Assembly (NCBI GenBank): GCA_050747745.1
Contig: JBOGKM010000115.1
Location: 34,799 to 98,798, forward strand
Reading direction: 5' to 3'
Length of the DNA: 64,000 nt
From: SCQP01 sp050747745
GTDB lineage: Bacteria > Acidobacteriota > Terriglobia > Terriglobales > SCQP01
Shown here: piece after piece, positions 17,022 to 26,282 of the stretch
How the letters are laid out: each line of letters begins with the position of its first letter
Numbering within the stretch: the stretch's first letter is position 1
The notes under the pieces: generated by a model
Told to the model about the DNA's origin: nothing
The model's database searches: none
The model's input: only the letters and a program-made list of their open reading frames with translations
Position numbers and translations under genes: made by a program

Positions 17022-18281
17022 ATGATGATGCGACTACTCTACCTGGCACTTGATTGTCCCTGGCCGGCCAATAACGGTCTGCGCCTCCGCACCTGGGCTT
17101 TTCTGCGTGCGCTGCATGCCGAAAACTGCCGCGTCACGCTGGTTTGCCTGCAGGCCACCGAAGCGCCCGGAGCCGCGCCCGAGTTGCATCAGGTGTGTGA
17201 GGCGTTTTGGGTCCTCGGTCATGAGATCGGCAGTCTGAGTCAGGGCAGGAACTGGAGCGGCCAGGCCGGAGCGATGCTCTCGCGCCTGCCCTACGCGGCG
17301 CGGCGCTTCCGTTCCCAGCCGGCTTACAGCCTGTTGCAGCGCCTGTGGGCGGGCAGCCATTGGGACGCGGTGCTGTGTGACACCGTCTATGGCGCGATCA
17401 ACGTGCCTCCGGGCGTGCAGCCGCTGGTGCTCAACCATCACAATATCGAACACCGTATTTTCGACACCTACCGCGCCACCGCGCGCGGACGGCTGTGGCG
17501 CTCGGCCGCCGCCTGGGAGGGCCGCAAGGTGCGCAGCTGGGAAATCGAAGTGGGCCGGCGCACGGCGCTCAACTTCGTGTGCTCCACCGAGGATGCGGAG
17601 CGCCTGCGGCAGCAGCAGCCGCAGGCGCGCATTGTGGTGGCGCCCAATATCGTTCTTCCGGCCGCGGAAACGCCGGCAGCCGAAGACCCGGACTTGGTCG
17701 TGTTCCAGGGCGCGCTCGATTGGCTGCCCAACCGCGACGCGGTCGACTATTTCCTGGCGGCTATCTGGCCCGCGGTGTTGCGTGCCCACCCGGCGGCGCA
17801 TCTGGCGGTGGTGGGCCGGCGGCCGCCGGTGGCCTTTCTCGCCCGTCATCGCGCCCAGCCGCGGACCGAGTTCACCGGCACGGTGGCCGACGTGCGCCCC
17901 TGGCTGGCGCGCGCGGCGGTGGCGATTGCGCCGCTGCGCATGGGCAGCGGCACGCGTTTGAAGATCCTGGAAGCTGCGGCTTGCGGCAAAGCCATTGTCG
18001 CCACGCCGCTGGGCGCCGAAGGCCTGGACTTCCAACCCGGCATCGAGATCGAACTGGCGGCCGATGCCGGCGCGTTTGCCGCCGCGGTGATCGGGCTGCT
18101 GCGCTCGCCCCTCCACCGCCAGCAACTGGGTACGGCGGCGCGCGCCCGTGCCGCCCGCGATTACAGTCTTTCCGCCTTGCGCCAGGCGCTGCGTGCGGCG
18201 CTGCAGCCGTTGCCCGCCGCCGCATCCCCGCATGCGGAATCGCCCGCGCTGGCCACGGCTTCCTCGGGAAGGGGTTGGTGA
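17022..18281 (+). CDS. GT4 glycosyltransferase, exosortase-locus (Stp1) type
   Basis: A 419-residue GT-B enzyme. The opening LLYLALDCPWPANNGLRLRTWAFLRALH is like that of the PEP-CTERM/EpsH1-associated sugar transferases. A middle segment has PLVLNHHNIEHRIF and the C-terminal domain has VVFQGALDWLPNRDAV and IAPLRMGSGTRLKILEAAAC GKAIVAT. Its family name comes from co-occurrence with exosortase A loci, consistent with the exosortase encoded 6.4 kb downstream. Start is one of two adjacent ATGs after GAAGGC. Confidence 0.88.
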   Translation: MMMRLLYLALDCPWPANNGLRLRTWAFLRALHAENCRVTLVCLQATEAPGAAPELHQVCEAFWVLGHEIGSLSQGRNWSGQAGAMLSRLPYAARRFRSQPAYSLLQRLWAGSHWDAVLCDTVYGAINVPPGVQPLVLNHHNIEHRIFDTYRATARGRLWRSAAAWEGRKVRSWEIEVGRRTALNFVCSTEDAERLRQQQPQARIVVAPNIVLPAAETPAAEDPDLVVFQGALDWLPNRDAVDYFLAAIWPAVLRAHPAAHLAVVGRRPPVAFLARHRAQPRTEFTGTVADVRPWLARAAVAIAPLRMGSGTRLKILEAAACGKAIVATPLGAEGLDFQPGIEIELAADAGAFAAAVIGLLRSPLHRQQLGTAARARAARDYSLSALRQALRAALQPLPAAASPHAESPALATASSGRGW

Positions 18282-18287
18282 TCGGCC

Positions 18288-19562
18288 ATGGTGCTGCTGT
18301 ATCTGCTAATTTCCGCCATGCCGCTGGTCCGTAACCCGCTTTGGGAACACTTCATGAGTGACCTCACTACAATTAAATACCTCGGACTCGCCTGCCTGGC
18401 CTACGCGCTCTGGCACTGCGCGCTGGCTCGCCGGCTGCCGCCGCTGGGCCGCTCCTGCCAGGCGTTGGCGATGACTGCTCTGTGCGGCTGGGCAGCGGTG
18501 TCCTGGTTCACTCAAGGCGCGGCCATCGCCTGGAAGGACAGTCCCCTGCTCAGCTACCTGTCGTTTCTGCTCCTGCTGGTCATCGTGCTCGGCGTGGTGG
18601 ACACCTGGGCACGGCTGGAACACGTATTGTGGGCGATAGTCATAGCGGTGGCGATTGCCTCGCTCTACGTGGTGCGCGAATGGCAGGAATACCACCTGCT
18701 CTATGTCAATTTTCGGCCGGGCTGGGTCACTGGAGATCCCAATTACTTCACCGCTTCGGCGCTGGTCGGGCTGCCGCTGGCGCTGGCGCTGGCCGGCCGG
18801 TCGCAGCGCCTGTGGAAACGGTTGATAGCCCTGGGTTGCGGCCTGCTCAGCCTCGCCGCGGTGGGTCTGGCGGCCTCGCGCGGCGGCCTGCTGGGGTTGC
18901 TGGCCATGGGCGGCTGGTGGGCGTGGCATAAGCGGCGCTTCACCGTGCTCGTGGTGTTGCTGGTATTGGCCGGACCGCCTCTGCTGTTTTGGTCGCGCTC
19001 GCCGCTGAACCGCCTCATGCACCCCAGCGCCTCCGACATTAAATCGTCTGATACCCGGCTGGCGTTGTGGCAAGCGGGGATGCACATGGTCGAGGATCAT
19101 CCCCTCGCCGGGATCGGCTTGGGCGAGTTTAAAGCCGAAGTGGAACTATACGCGGCCGGACATAAGAATCTGGACCATATTGCCCATAACTCTTATCTCG
19201 CGCTCGCGGCTGAAATGGGATTGCCGGCGCTCGCGGCATACCTGTTCGTGATCGGCGCGGCGGTGGTCACGCTGGGGCGCTGGCGGCGCGAAAGCCTGCA
19301 GGCCCTGGAGTGGGCTACGCCCGCGGAAACGCCACCCTGGGCGGCCGATGCCGCGCTGGGAATGCAGGCTGCGGTGGTGGGCTTTTCCGTGGCCGCGTTT
19401 TTCCTCTCCGCGCAATACACCAAGTTGCTCTGGCTGCTGCTGGCGATCATCGCCGCGGTCGGGATTCTGCGTTCAGCCCAAACCGCCGAAGCGCCGGAGG
19501 CGCCGGCGCTGGCAGCGGAGCCGGTAAGCATACCGTGTTTGGAGGAGCAAATTCATGCTTAG
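18288..19562 (+). CDS. O-antigen ligase/polymerase family membrane protein
   Basis: A 424-residue polytopic membrane protein with about ten helices. It has the Wzy_C-like region: a periplasmic loop with DTRLALWQAGMHMVEDHPLAGIGLGEF and then HNSYLALAAEMGLPALAAY. Members polymerise repeat units or transfer glycans to acceptors; in exosortase loci a related putative ligase is standard. The start LLYLLISAMPLVRNP fits a membrane-inserted N-terminus. It ends inside the next gene (8-base overlap). Confidence 0.88.
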   Translation: MVLLYLLISAMPLVRNPLWEHFMSDLTTIKYLGLACLAYALWHCALARRLPPLGRSCQALAMTALCGWAAVSWFTQGAAIAWKDSPLLSYLSFLLLLVIVLGVVDTWARLEHVLWAIVIAVAIASLYVVREWQEYHLLYVNFRPGWVTGDPNYFTASALVGLPLALALAGRSQRLWKRLIALGCGLLSLAAVGLAASRGGLLGLLAMGGWWAWHKRRFTVLVVLLVLAGPPLLFWSRSPLNRLMHPSASDIKSSDTRLALWQAGMHMVEDHPLAGIGLGEFKAEVELYAAGHKNLDHIAHNSYLALAAEMGLPALAAYLFVIGAAVVTLGRWRRESLQALEWATPAETPPWAADAALGMQAAVVGFSVAAFFLSAQYTKLLWLLLAIIAAVGILRSAQTAEAPEAPALAAEPVSIPCLEEQIHA

Positions 19563-21219
19563 TCGCGCCGCCATACAGAGCCGCCGCGAGTTTTTCCGCC
19601 TGCTAGGCGCGGGGCTGCTGTGGGCGTATGCCTGCCGTCCCGCGCTGGCCACCGAGCGCACGGCGGCGTTGGCGCGCTTCCGCACGCGGCAAATCGGTGA
19701 GCGCTGGCTGCTGCTCACTCCCGCCGGCCATCCCTACTGGATGCTGGGCGTGTTCCACGTCGATCTGGCCACCACGCGCTTCTCCGGTTCGCTTTCCCAG
19801 CACAGCATCAGTCTGGCCAAATACGGCAGCGAAACGGTGTGGGCGCTGCAGGCCGCACGCCGGCTGCGTGCCTGGGGATTCAACTGCCTGGCCGAATACG
19901 CCAGCGAGTACACGTTGCCGGTTCCTCTCTATGGCCGCGACGGCAATGCCGAGCGTATGCCCTTCATGGGCATGATCCGGCCGGCCGCCTTCAGTCTCAC
20001 GAATCGCTGGAACTATGCCTCAGGTCCCGTCAAGGACATTGTGGCCGCCACCGATGCCCGCGTCTACCGGGGCTGGCGCGGCAGCACCGTGCCCGACGTG
20101 TTCGATTCCAACTTCGCCCTCTACGCCCGCAACGAAGCGGCGGCGCTGGCGGCCCATTTGGGGCATTCGCCCTATCTGGTCGGCATCACCTGCGACGATG
20201 CCGACGACCTGTACGGGTTTGGGCCAGGGCCCGATCTACCCGTCGCGCGCCTGCACCCTCACCTCGGATGGCTGGTGTTGATCAGCAACTTCCAGCAGCG
20301 CGCCAACACCGCCCTCGGCGTGCGTTACAGCGACCTGCGCCTGCACTCCAAATACGAGTTGCGGGCAGCGCTGCGGCGTCAATACGGCGACATCGCCCGG
20401 CTGAACCAAGCTTGGCATTCAGACTACACCAGCTTCGGCAGCGACGGGGGCTGGCCGTTCGGTCGGGGATTGTTGGATGAAAGCGGACGCGGCGTCTGGC
20501 TGGGCCAGGGCGATGCGTTGGAGGGCGCCGGCAAGGCCGTACGTGCCGATCTGGACACATTCCTGGGCCGCTTTGCCCAACATTATTTCCAGTGCGTGGG
20601 CGCGGCCGTGCGCGCCAGTTTTCCCGGCTTCCTGGTCTTTGGCCCGGCCACATTGAACGGGTGGAACGGCCTCACCCGCGCACCCATCCTGCGGGCCGCC
20701 GGCGCGGCCATGGACGTGGTTCAGGCCAGCGCTGTTTCCTCCGGCCTGCTGCGGCGCACCGCGGCGGCCACCGGCAATGTGCCGCTGGTGACCTGGACAG
20801 GCATGATCGCTAACCGCGATTCCGACCTGTTCGCCTATCCTCAGGCCGGCGCCGGGGCGCGGCGCTTTGCTTCGCAGGAAGCCCGCGGTGCCGCGTACGC
20901 CGCCACGATTCTGGGGGAATGGGAGCACGCCACGGACGCTGGCATCCACCCGGTGGTGGGCACCAAGTTCTGGGCTTTTGCCGACTCGTGGGCGGAAAAA
21001 ATGAACTGGGGCCTGGTCAGCCTGCGCGACAACGCCTACGACGGCCGCCAGGCGGTGCGGGCGCGCGGGCACGACCAGTGGGGCTTTGCCACGGGTGGCG
21101 AGTCGCGCGATTTTGGCGATAGCCTCACCGCCATCCGCGCCGGCAATCACGCCTTATATCAGCGCTTGTGGGAGGCAATCACCGCCGGGCGGAGCGGAGA
21201 CTGGAAGCTCGCGGGATGA
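19555..21219 (+). CDS. Exported agarase-like putative glycoside hydrolase
   Basis: A 554-residue protein with a twin-arginine-like leader (QSRREFFRLLGAGLL). The body is a paralogue of the lipoprotein at 29246. Shared blocks are GHPYWMLGVFHVDL, RLRAWGFN, YGFGPGPDLPVARL and GTKFWAFADSWAEKMNWGLV. The block HPYWMLG after a strand, followed by an AWGFN block, resembles beta-agarase and related TIM-barrel hydrolases; I cannot point with certainty to the catalytic acids. In this operon it may trim or release the polymer. Function is inferred. Confidence 0.7.
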   Translation: MLSRAAIQSRREFFRLLGAGLLWAYACRPALATERTAALARFRTRQIGERWLLLTPAGHPYWMLGVFHVDLATTRFSGSLSQHSISLAKYGSETVWALQAARRLRAWGFNCLAEYASEYTLPVPLYGRDGNAERMPFMGMIRPAAFSLTNRWNYASGPVKDIVAATDARVYRGWRGSTVPDVFDSNFALYARNEAAALAAHLGHSPYLVGITCDDADDLYGFGPGPDLPVARLHPHLGWLVLISNFQQRANTALGVRYSDLRLHSKYELRAALRRQYGDIARLNQAWHSDYTSFGSDGGWPFGRGLLDESGRGVWLGQGDALEGAGKAVRADLDTFLGRFAQHYFQCVGAAVRASFPGFLVFGPATLNGWNGLTRAPILRAAGAAMDVVQASAVSSGLLRRTAAATGNVPLVTWTGMIANRDSDLFAYPQAGAGARRFASQEARGAAYAATILGEWEHATDAGIHPVVGTKFWAFADSWAEKMNWGLVSLRDNAYDGRQAVRARGHDQWGFATGGESRDFGDSLTAIRAGNHALYQRLWEAITAGRSGDWKLAG

Positions 21220-22724
21220 GCGCCGCCGTCACCAGCCGCTGGGATGAAGTGCCCACCGAACTGCGCCGCCCCCTGCTCGGCGGACTGCGCTGGACACTCT
21301 GGCTGGCGGTGGCCGGCGTGCCGTTCAGCTATGCCACACGCGTGCTGCTGGCTCGCGTCGGGCCGGAATGTCTGGCGGTGTTCGGGCTGCTGTTGGTCTA
21401 CATCGGCTACGTGGCCGCGTTTCTATTTCTGGGCGGCAATGCGGTGGCCATCCGCTACGTCCCCGCGCTGGACGCCCGCCAGCGGCGCGATTTTCTCGCC
21501 TCCTACGTCGCGGTGCTGGCGGCAGGATGGCTTCCCTGGGTGGGGCTGGCGGCACTGGCGCCGCACACGCTGCGCTGGCTGTTCGGCAATCTGGGAGGGG
21601 CGCACTTCGCCCTGATTATGGTGCTGCTGGCGCCGCTGCCCATCCTGTTCTCGCTATTGCTGGCGGCGCTGAAGGGCGCGCTCGAACTCACTGCCGCCCA
21701 GGCGATATATCGCGGCGTGACGTTAGGGATGTTCGCGGGAGTCGCGGCGCTGGTGCTGGCCGCGCCGCATTGGCTGGCCGGCCACGCCGCCGGGCTGCTC
21801 TGGGGCTGGTATTTGTTCCTGATGGCGGCCGGCATAGGTGCCGCCGCCTGGCGCTGGCGGCGCCAGGCCGCCGCCGGACGCCCGCGCTGGTATCTGCCGC
21901 GCGGGTTCTGGGGTTATCTCGGCGGGCTGCAGGTCTCCAGCATGCTGGGCTTTTTCGCTACCCAACTCGACGTCCTGCTGGTCTGGCACGCGGGCGGACT
22001 GCGGCGCCTGGGCGATTACGTGGCGTTGATCGCGCTGTCCGCCACCGCCATCGCCGCCATCAAGCTGCTGCTGGACGCCCACATGACCGCCCTAACCCAG
22101 GGCAGCGCGCGCCAAGATGCGGCTCTGACTGGCGCGCTGTTCCGCAACTGCAGCCGCCTCCTGTTTCCGATGATCCTGCTGCTGGGGGCGGGCCTGGCAT
22201 GCTGGGCGCGCCCGCTGCTGGCGATTTATGGAGCTGCTTATGCAGGCCTGCTGCCGGCGCTGCGCTGGCTCGGCCCGTGCGCGGCACTGGCCGCGATGAA
22301 CTTCCTGCTCGGCAGCAGCCTGGCGGCGCTCGGGCATCCGCGAGCGGAGATACGCGCCAAGTGCGTGCGGATCGCCGCCTTCCTGGCGCTGTTTTTCCCC
22401 CTCTGGCACGCTCGCGGCGTCGAGGGCGCAGTGCTTGCCTGGGGCGGCGCGGAGCTGCCCTATCAGGCCGTCAACCTCTGGTATCTCCGCCGCCACGCTC
22501 CCTTCCGCCTGGGCTGGCGCCGGCTATATTCGGCCTTTCTTGCCTGCGTCGCCTTGACCGCGATAGCGGTGCAGGGGCTGCAGCCCGGCCTGGCGGAAGG
22601 AACGGCGATTTGGGTGGCTGTCGCCGTGGCATTTTTCACTTTGGGTGGGTATTCACGGGCCGAAATCCGGGAACAGATACATCTGTTTCTCCCCGGCGCG
22701 GCGGCACTGGCAGGGCGGGCATGA
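21216..22724 (+). CDS. Polysaccharide flippase (Wzx/MATE-like)
   Basis: A 502-residue membrane protein with about 12-14 hydrophobic helices and no soluble domain. It resembles the polysaccharide-transport branch of the MOP superfamily. It should flip lipid-linked repeat units to the periplasmic face before polymerisation by the ligase/polymerase at 18288. The ATG at 21216 overlaps the previous stop, and its own stop overlaps the next start, so it is translationally coupled on both sides. Confidence 0.85.
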   Translation: MSAAVTSRWDEVPTELRRPLLGGLRWTLWLAVAGVPFSYATRVLLARVGPECLAVFGLLLVYIGYVAAFLFLGGNAVAIRYVPALDARQRRDFLASYVAVLAAGWLPWVGLAALAPHTLRWLFGNLGGAHFALIMVLLAPLPILFSLLLAALKGALELTAAQAIYRGVTLGMFAGVAALVLAAPHWLAGHAAGLLWGWYLFLMAAGIGAAAWRWRRQAAAGRPRWYLPRGFWGYLGGLQVSSMLGFFATQLDVLLVWHAGGLRRLGDYVALIALSATAIAAIKLLLDAHMTALTQGSARQDAALTGALFRNCSRLLFPMILLLGAGLACWARPLLAIYGAAYAGLLPALRWLGPCAALAAMNFLLGSSLAALGHPRAEIRAKCVRIAAFLALFFPLWHARGVEGAVLAWGGAELPYQAVNLWYLRRHAPFRLGWRRLYSAFLACVALTAIAVQGLQPGLAEGTAIWVAVAVAFFTLGGYSRAEIREQIHLFLPGAAALAGRA

Positions 22725-24715
22725 GTACACCGGCCATCCTGCACGTGGAAGTGGGCGGAGCTTACGGCGGTTCTCTGCGGGCGCTGGCGCTCTATCTGCG
22801 CCACTGCGACCGCCGGCGGCTGGAGCATGACGTGGCGTTCTACTATCCCACACCCGGCATGGAAAGCCTGCGTCTCTGGGTGCGGCAGCTGGAAGTCCTG
22901 CATCCCGCCGCCGCACCCCAGCCTGCGGCGGTCCGCTGGCCCTGGAGCGCACGGCGGCCGCACCTGCCGTTCGAGCCCGCCTTCGCGCTGGCGCGCCAGG
23001 GAAAGCTGGTGCGCCAGTTGCGCGCGCTCATCGAAAAGGGCGGTTACGCCGCAGTGCACTGCAACAACAGCTTTCCTTATCAGGCACCCACCCTGCTGGC
23101 TGCGCGCCGTGCCGGCCGGCCGGTCGCTGCGCACGTGCGCAACCCGCTGCGCGGCGGCGCATTCGAGCGCTGGTTGGGGCGCCAGGTGAATCTGGCGCTG
23201 GTGCTGCACCGCGGCCAGGCGGAGCAGTTGCAAAGTTGGGGACTGAATCTCGCACTGGCGCACTGTCCCGATGGCGTGGAGTTACCCCAGCCCAATCCGG
23301 CCCGCGTGGCGCGCTGGCGCCGGTTGGCGCCGCCCGGCGGTATCCTGGTAGGCGCCCTGGGGCGGCTGACCGAGCAGAAGGGGTTTTTAGATCTGGTCGC
23401 GGCGGCGGCTGCGGTTTTGAGGGAGTGGCCGCAGGTACGCCTGGTTCTGTTCGGCGACGGCGAGCAGCGTCCGGCGTTGCAGGCCGCTATCGCCCGGCAA
23501 GGTCTCGCCAGCCGGGTGGTGCTGGCCGGCTTCGTCGACGACGCCGCCAGCGCGTTGGCGGCGCTGGACCTGTTGGTCTGTTCCTCGCACTGGGAAGGCG
23601 TACCGCTGGTGGTGCTGGAAGCGATGCTGGCGGGCGTGCCGGTGGTGGCCACCGCCCGCGCCCTCGCCGGGGAACCGCGCCTGGAACCGTGGCTGGCCGC
23701 ACCGCCCGCGTCGGCAGACGCCGCCTCGCTCGCCTTTGCCTGCGCGCATGCGCTCCTGCACCTCCAGCACGCTCGCGCGCGTACCGCCGCCGCCCGCGCC
23801 TGGGTCGCTGCGGAGTTTGCGCCCGCTGCCGCCGCCGCGCGCCAGGACGGCTGGTTGGAGCAGCTCGCGCACGGCGACGTACGCGCACGGGAGTTTTACG
23901 AAACCGCCTACCTGCGGCCCTCCTGGAGCCGCGCCGGCGGTGCCCCCAGCCGCGGCGCGCGCTTCCAGAAAGTGTGGTATCGCACCGCCGAGCGGCTGCT
24001 GCTGCCACAGCTGCAACTCGCCCAGCGCCGCGTGCTCGAAATTGGCGCCGGCTACGGCTACCTGGCACCGTATTTTGCCGGCCGCGGCGCGGCCTACGTC
24101 GGCCTCGATCTGGCCGCCAACGCCTTGCGTCAGTTTCCCCGCCATCGCGACGGCTGTGCCCCGGTCCGCGGCGATGCCTGCCGCCTCCCCTTCCGTGCGG
24201 GTGCCTTCGATCTGGTGGTGTGTATGGAAGTCTGGGAGCACATCCAGGACCATCGCGCGCTCCTCGAGGAAATTCAGCGCGTGGCTGCTCCCCGCGCCTG
24301 CCTGCTGCTCAGTACACCCAGCTACTGCAACCTGTTCTTGCCGATCAAGCTGCTGGCCGACGCCGGCTGGCGTGCCGCCCGCGCCTATCTGGTCCGCCAG
24401 CCGGTGGATCATACCCAGTTCGCTTTCCGCATCCGGCGCCACCTGCAGGCGAGCGGCGAAATCCTCGTGCAGCGCGCCGTGCGTTTACACCCGCCGCTGC
24501 TGGAACGGCTCGATTACCGTTTCGGTGCGGGCCGCGGCCCGGCGCGCATCAACGACTGGCTGTTTGCGCTCGAGCGGCGCTGGGGCGCGCGCTTCCCCTG
24601 GCGCCATTGCGGCCTGCACGTGTGTTTTCTGGTGCGCCTGCGGCCTGCGCCCGCGCCGCAAGCCGTGGCCGCCGCCGGTTGCCCGTCCATCCACTCCCTG
24701 GAACTGCAGAGATAA
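22721..24715 (+). CDS. Fusion: GT4 glycosyltransferase plus SAM methyltransferase
   Basis: A 664-residue two-enzyme protein. Residues 1-385 form a GT-B glycosyltransferase, with VEVGGAYGGSLRAL, ILVGALGRLTEQKGF and SSHWEGVPLVVLEAMLAGVP. After a short linker, residues 435-545 form a class I methyltransferase, with VLEIGAGYGYLAPYF, VRGDACRLPFRAGAFDLVVC and EVWEHIQDH. The fusion suggests that the sugar added is then methylated, possibly a cap that ends chain growth; that is inference. The ATG at 22721 overlaps the flippase stop. Confidence 0.88.
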   Translation: MSTPAILHVEVGGAYGGSLRALALYLRHCDRRRLEHDVAFYYPTPGMESLRLWVRQLEVLHPAAAPQPAAVRWPWSARRPHLPFEPAFALARQGKLVRQLRALIEKGGYAAVHCNNSFPYQAPTLLAARRAGRPVAAHVRNPLRGGAFERWLGRQVNLALVLHRGQAEQLQSWGLNLALAHCPDGVELPQPNPARVARWRRLAPPGGILVGALGRLTEQKGFLDLVAAAAAVLREWPQVRLVLFGDGEQRPALQAAIARQGLASRVVLAGFVDDAASALAALDLLVCSSHWEGVPLVVLEAMLAGVPVVATARALAGEPRLEPWLAAPPASADAASLAFACAHALLHLQHARARTAAARAWVAAEFAPAAAAARQDGWLEQLAHGDVRAREFYETAYLRPSWSRAGGAPSRGARFQKVWYRTAERLLLPQLQLAQRRVLEIGAGYGYLAPYFAGRGAAYVGLDLAANALRQFPRHRDGCAPVRGDACRLPFRAGAFDLVVCMEVWEHIQDHRALLEEIQRVAAPRACLLLSTPSYCNLFLPIKLLADAGWRAARAYLVRQPVDHTQFAFRIRRHLQASGEILVQRAVRLHPPLLERLDYRFGAGRGPARINDWLFALERRWGARFPWRHCGLHVCFLVRLRPAPAPQAVAAAGCPSIHSLELQR

Positions 24716-24720
24716 CTTTC

Positions 24721-25620
24721 ATGTCCACCTCGGCTCTTCCCGCATCGCATTCCGCCCCTCCGGACCAGCACAGCGCCGGAGGCGGTGCCTGGCGCCCGCG
24801 TATGGGCGACTGGCTCGGCCTGGCGGTGTTGGGCGCGGCGCTATTGGCCCTTTACGCGCCGGTGCTGGCCCGTCTGGTGCAGCAATGGTGGACTGACGCC
24901 ACCTATTCCTACGGTTTTCTAGTGCCGCTGTTCTGCGCCTGGCTGATCTGGCGGCGGCGGGAGCGGCTGTGCCGCTTGCGCCCCGAACCGGCCGCCGCCG
25001 GCCTGGTCCTCGTAGCCGTGGCGATCGCTGTGTTGTTCACCGGACGGCTGGGAGACGAGCTGCTGCTCACCCGGCTCTCGTTGCTGCTGATGCTCGCCGG
25101 GCTGATCCTGGCGGTACTGGGCCGTGCCTGGCTGCGCGCGCTGGCTTTTCCGCTCGGCTTTCTCGCGTTCATGATTCCACTGCCGGCGCTCATCTATAAC
25201 CTCGCCACCTTGCCCCTGCGCGGCATCGCCACCCGCTTCGGGGTGGCGCTGATCGCCTGGACCGGCCTGCCGGTGCTGCGCCAGGGCAACCTGATCGCGC
25301 TGCCCGGGGCCATGCTCGACGTGGTCGCTGCCTGCAGCGGCATCCGCTCGCTGCTGGCGCTGATCGCGCTCGCCACCGGCTACGGCTACCTGACGGAAAC
25401 ACGCACCGGGCGGCGCTGGGTGCTGGTCGCCGCCATGGTGCCGCTGGCCATCGTCAGCAACGGTGTGCGCATTGCGGTAACCATCCTGCTCACCTTCCTG
25501 GTGGGCAACGAAGCCAGCCACGGCCTCTGGCACCTACTCACCGGCCTGGAAATGTTCGTGATCGCCGTCGCCGGCCTGATGCTGCTCCAGCGCGCGCTGC
25601 ACCGGAGCGCCCATGAGTAA
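24721..25620 (+). CDS. xrt: Exosortase (XrtA-like)
   Basis: A 299-residue integral membrane transpeptidase with about eight helices. The catalytic set is visible: C205 in VVAACSGIRSL, R250 in SNGVRIAVT and a histidine at 267 or 271 in EASHGLWHLLTG. Exosortases recognise C-terminal PEP-CTERM signals, cleave them and sort proteins to the surface in exopolysaccharide producers. Two likely substrates are encoded at 32604 and 33391. The start 24721 is the first ATG after the fusion gene stop, and the gene overlaps epsI by 8 bases. Confidence 0.93.
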   Translation: MSTSALPASHSAPPDQHSAGGGAWRPRMGDWLGLAVLGAALLALYAPVLARLVQQWWTDATYSYGFLVPLFCAWLIWRRRERLCRLRPEPAAAGLVLVAVAIAVLFTGRLGDELLLTRLSLLLMLAGLILAVLGRAWLRALAFPLGFLAFMIPLPALIYNLATLPLRGIATRFGVALIAWTGLPVLRQGNLIALPGAMLDVVAACSGIRSLLALIALATGYGYLTETRTGRRWVLVAAMVPLAIVSNGVRIAVTILLTFLVGNEASHGLWHLLTGLEMFVIAVAGLMLLQRALHRSAHE

Positions 25621-26263
25621 TCCCTCTGGCGCCGCGCTCGGCCGCCGCTGCTGCTTTTTGGGCCTGGCGCTGCTGCTGTGTGCCGCCGCCATGGGCCGGG
25701 CGGTGCGCCCGGCCGCGCCTCCGTCCGCCGTGCCGCTGCACGCATTTCCCCTGCGCTGGCCGGGCTGGCGCGGCACCGTGCAACCGCTCACTTCTGCTCA
25801 GTTGCACGCTCTGCATCTGCACGATTATCTCAACCGCGTGTACTTCGGCCCGGACGGTCGGGTGATCGGTCTATATATCGCCTATTACCCAACTCAGACC
25901 TTCGGAGATGACATTCACTCGCCCAAGCACTGTCTGCCCGGAACGGGCTGGATTCCGGTCGAAAACGACGCGCTCACCATTCCCACGGCTGCCGGCGCTA
26001 TCTCGGTCAACCGTTACCTGGTGGCGCGCGGCAGCCAGCGCGAACTGATTCTGTATTGGTTCCAGCAGCAGGGGCGGGCGATACGCAGCGAGTATTGGAG
26101 CAAATTCTATCAGGTGTGGGATGGTCTGCGCCGCCATCGCAGTGACGCCGCCCTGGTGCGGGTTGCGGTGCCGGTGGCCGGCAATGCGGCACGGGCGCAG
26201 GCCGAGGGAACCGCTTTCGTCCGCCTGATCATTCCCCACCTGTCGCGCTACGTGCCGAATTGA
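25613..26263 (+). CDS. epsI: EpsI-family exosortase-associated protein
   Basis: A 216-residue protein with one N-terminal membrane helix (about 12-30) and a periplasmic EpsI domain. The family core is visible as VIGLYIAYYPTQTFGDDIHS, followed by PKHCLPGTGW, and later SEYWSKFYQVWDGL. EpsI is often fused to exosortase or encoded beside it; its biochemical role is not established. Here it is separate and overlaps the exosortase gene. Confidence 0.9.
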   Translation: MSNPSGAALGRRCCFLGLALLLCAAAMGRAVRPAAPPSAVPLHAFPLRWPGWRGTVQPLTSAQLHALHLHDYLNRVYFGPDGRVIGLYIAYYPTQTFGDDIHSPKHCLPGTGWIPVENDALTIPTAAGAISVNRYLVARGSQRELILYWFQQQGRAIRSEYWSKFYQVWDGLRRHRSDAALVRVAVPVAGNAARAQAEGTAFVRLIIPHLSRYVPN

Positions 26264-26282
26264 ACCCAGGAGGAACACGAAC

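Noticed and set aside
21368..22720. Long Arg/Ala-rich frame before the GT4-methyltransferase fusion
   Set aside because: It is the shadow of the flippase gene; the fusion protein starts at 22721.
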